Shown here: positions 52,781 to 53,057 of the stretch, piece by piece | Layout of the letters: each line of letters opens with the position of its first letter | Numbering within the stretch: position 1 is the first letter of the stretch | Assembly (NCBI GenBank): GCA_014859605.1 | Contig: JACUTW010000007.1 | Location: 1-53,057 of the forward strand | DNA length: 53,057 nucleotides | Direction of reading: 5' to 3' | DNA from: Desulfuromonadales bacterium | GTDB taxonomy: Bacteria > Desulfobacterota > Desulfuromonadia > Desulfuromonadales > UBA2197 | Notes under the pieces: generated by a model | Told to the model about the DNA's origin: nothing | The model's input: the letters and a program-made list of their open reading frames with translations, nothing else | Databases searched by the model: none | Made by a program: the position numbers and the translations under genes

Positions 52781-53057
52781 ATGCGCATCATCTCCCGTAA
52801 AATTCTTCGCGAATTCTGGGAAAAACATCCCGACGCCCGGCAACCGCTACAGGCGTGGTACGACGATGTAACATACCCCGGCAGAGATCAAGATTGTCTA
52901 CAGCAATGCCAGCTTTTTGGCCAACAACCGGGTCGTATTCAATATCAAGGGGAATAATTACCGACTGATCTTGGCCGTCCAATACGCCCACGGGCTCCTC
53001 TATATCCGTTTCGTCGGTACGCATCGAGACTATGACAATATTGACGCCACAACGATC
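52781..53057 (+). pseudogene. Frameshifted HigB-family mRNA interferase toxin, cut by the window end
   Basis: From ATG 52781 the frame reads MRIISRKILREFWEKHPDAR and WYDDV, then loses the family pattern near 52875. The next frame resumes it (PAEIKIVYSNASFLANNRVV, FNIKGNNYRLILAV, IRFVGTHRDYDNIDATTI) to the window end. Several residues between WYDDV and PAEIK are missing compared with intact HigB, so a short deletion plus frameshift is likely. The antitoxin gene higA would lie beyond the window. Confidence 0.75.

Overview
This 53 kb window looks like a chromosomal segment of a Gram-negative, respiratory deltaproteobacterium-type organism, most likely Desulfuromonadales/Geobacterales. That placement is inferred from the gene repertoire: a fused CheB-CheR-PAS protein, several hybrid kinases, an HD-GYP response regulator, sigma-54 control, BON/CsbD/DUF302/PA2779-type stress proteins and a second, N-type ATPase. 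Moderately high G+C and many intergenic hairpin repeats fit. No rRNA, tRNA, CRISPR array, transposase or prophage gene is visible.

Layout. (1) 1-5.7 kb: a lone PAS protein, then a minus-strand block (SLC13/TrkA-C permease, MscS channel, ROK sugar kinase, family 2 glycosyltransferase). (2) 5.9-10.9 kb: minus-strand secreted or surface proteins (two small secreted proteins, an OmpA/TSP3 porin, an Ig-like plus DUF3494 ice-binding-like lipoprotein). (3) 11-24.8 kb: signal transduction (CheB-CheR-PAS, PAS kinase-receiver, sigma-54 response regulator; later a PAS kinase, a lone receiver and an HD-GYP regulator), interleaved with stress genes (SARP/BTAD-like protein, PA2779, CsbD, triple BON, DJ-1/PfpI, LapA, DUF302). 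(4) 25-34.2 kb: a copper-type P1B ATPase, a Met/His-rich mini-protein and a complete N-ATPase operon atpDCQRBEFAG. (5) 34.2-48 kb: an accessory stretch with DUF389, BrkB, Cfa, an ABC pair, a phospholipase D lipoprotein, a CheB-only protein, many very small membrane or stress proteins, and at least four decayed genes. (6) 48-53 kb: a UPF0182 membrane protein, a truncated 2-oxoacid oxidoreductase gene, an SRPBCC protein and a frameshifted HigB-like toxin.

Main points of interest. The UPF0182 gene is preceded by an RNA that matches the yybP-ykoY manganese riboswitch stem by stem, with the 3' strand of P1 shared with a perfect intrinsic terminator; this predicts Mn2+ control of a family with no assigned function. 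Two unrelated envelope genes (DUF3494 lipoprotein, DUF2959 lipoprotein) share the same promoter architecture: a near-identical 39 bp dyad about 95 bp upstream of a strong sigma-54 promoter. Weaker sigma-54-like sites precede three more genes, and the window encodes a sigma-54 activator with an unusual GAFTGS loop.

The region is also rich in dispersed repeats. One family has GTAACTATTCAGC-type inverted ends; another is a GC-rich hairpin that has run into the 3' ends of several genes. A heptamer tandem repeat overlaps the cheB-cheR stop codon. Several genes (HAD-GH65, a catalase-like gene, a BrkB duplicate, korA-like, higB-like) survive as internally deleted remnants, which suggests recurrent deletion in this part of the chromosome.
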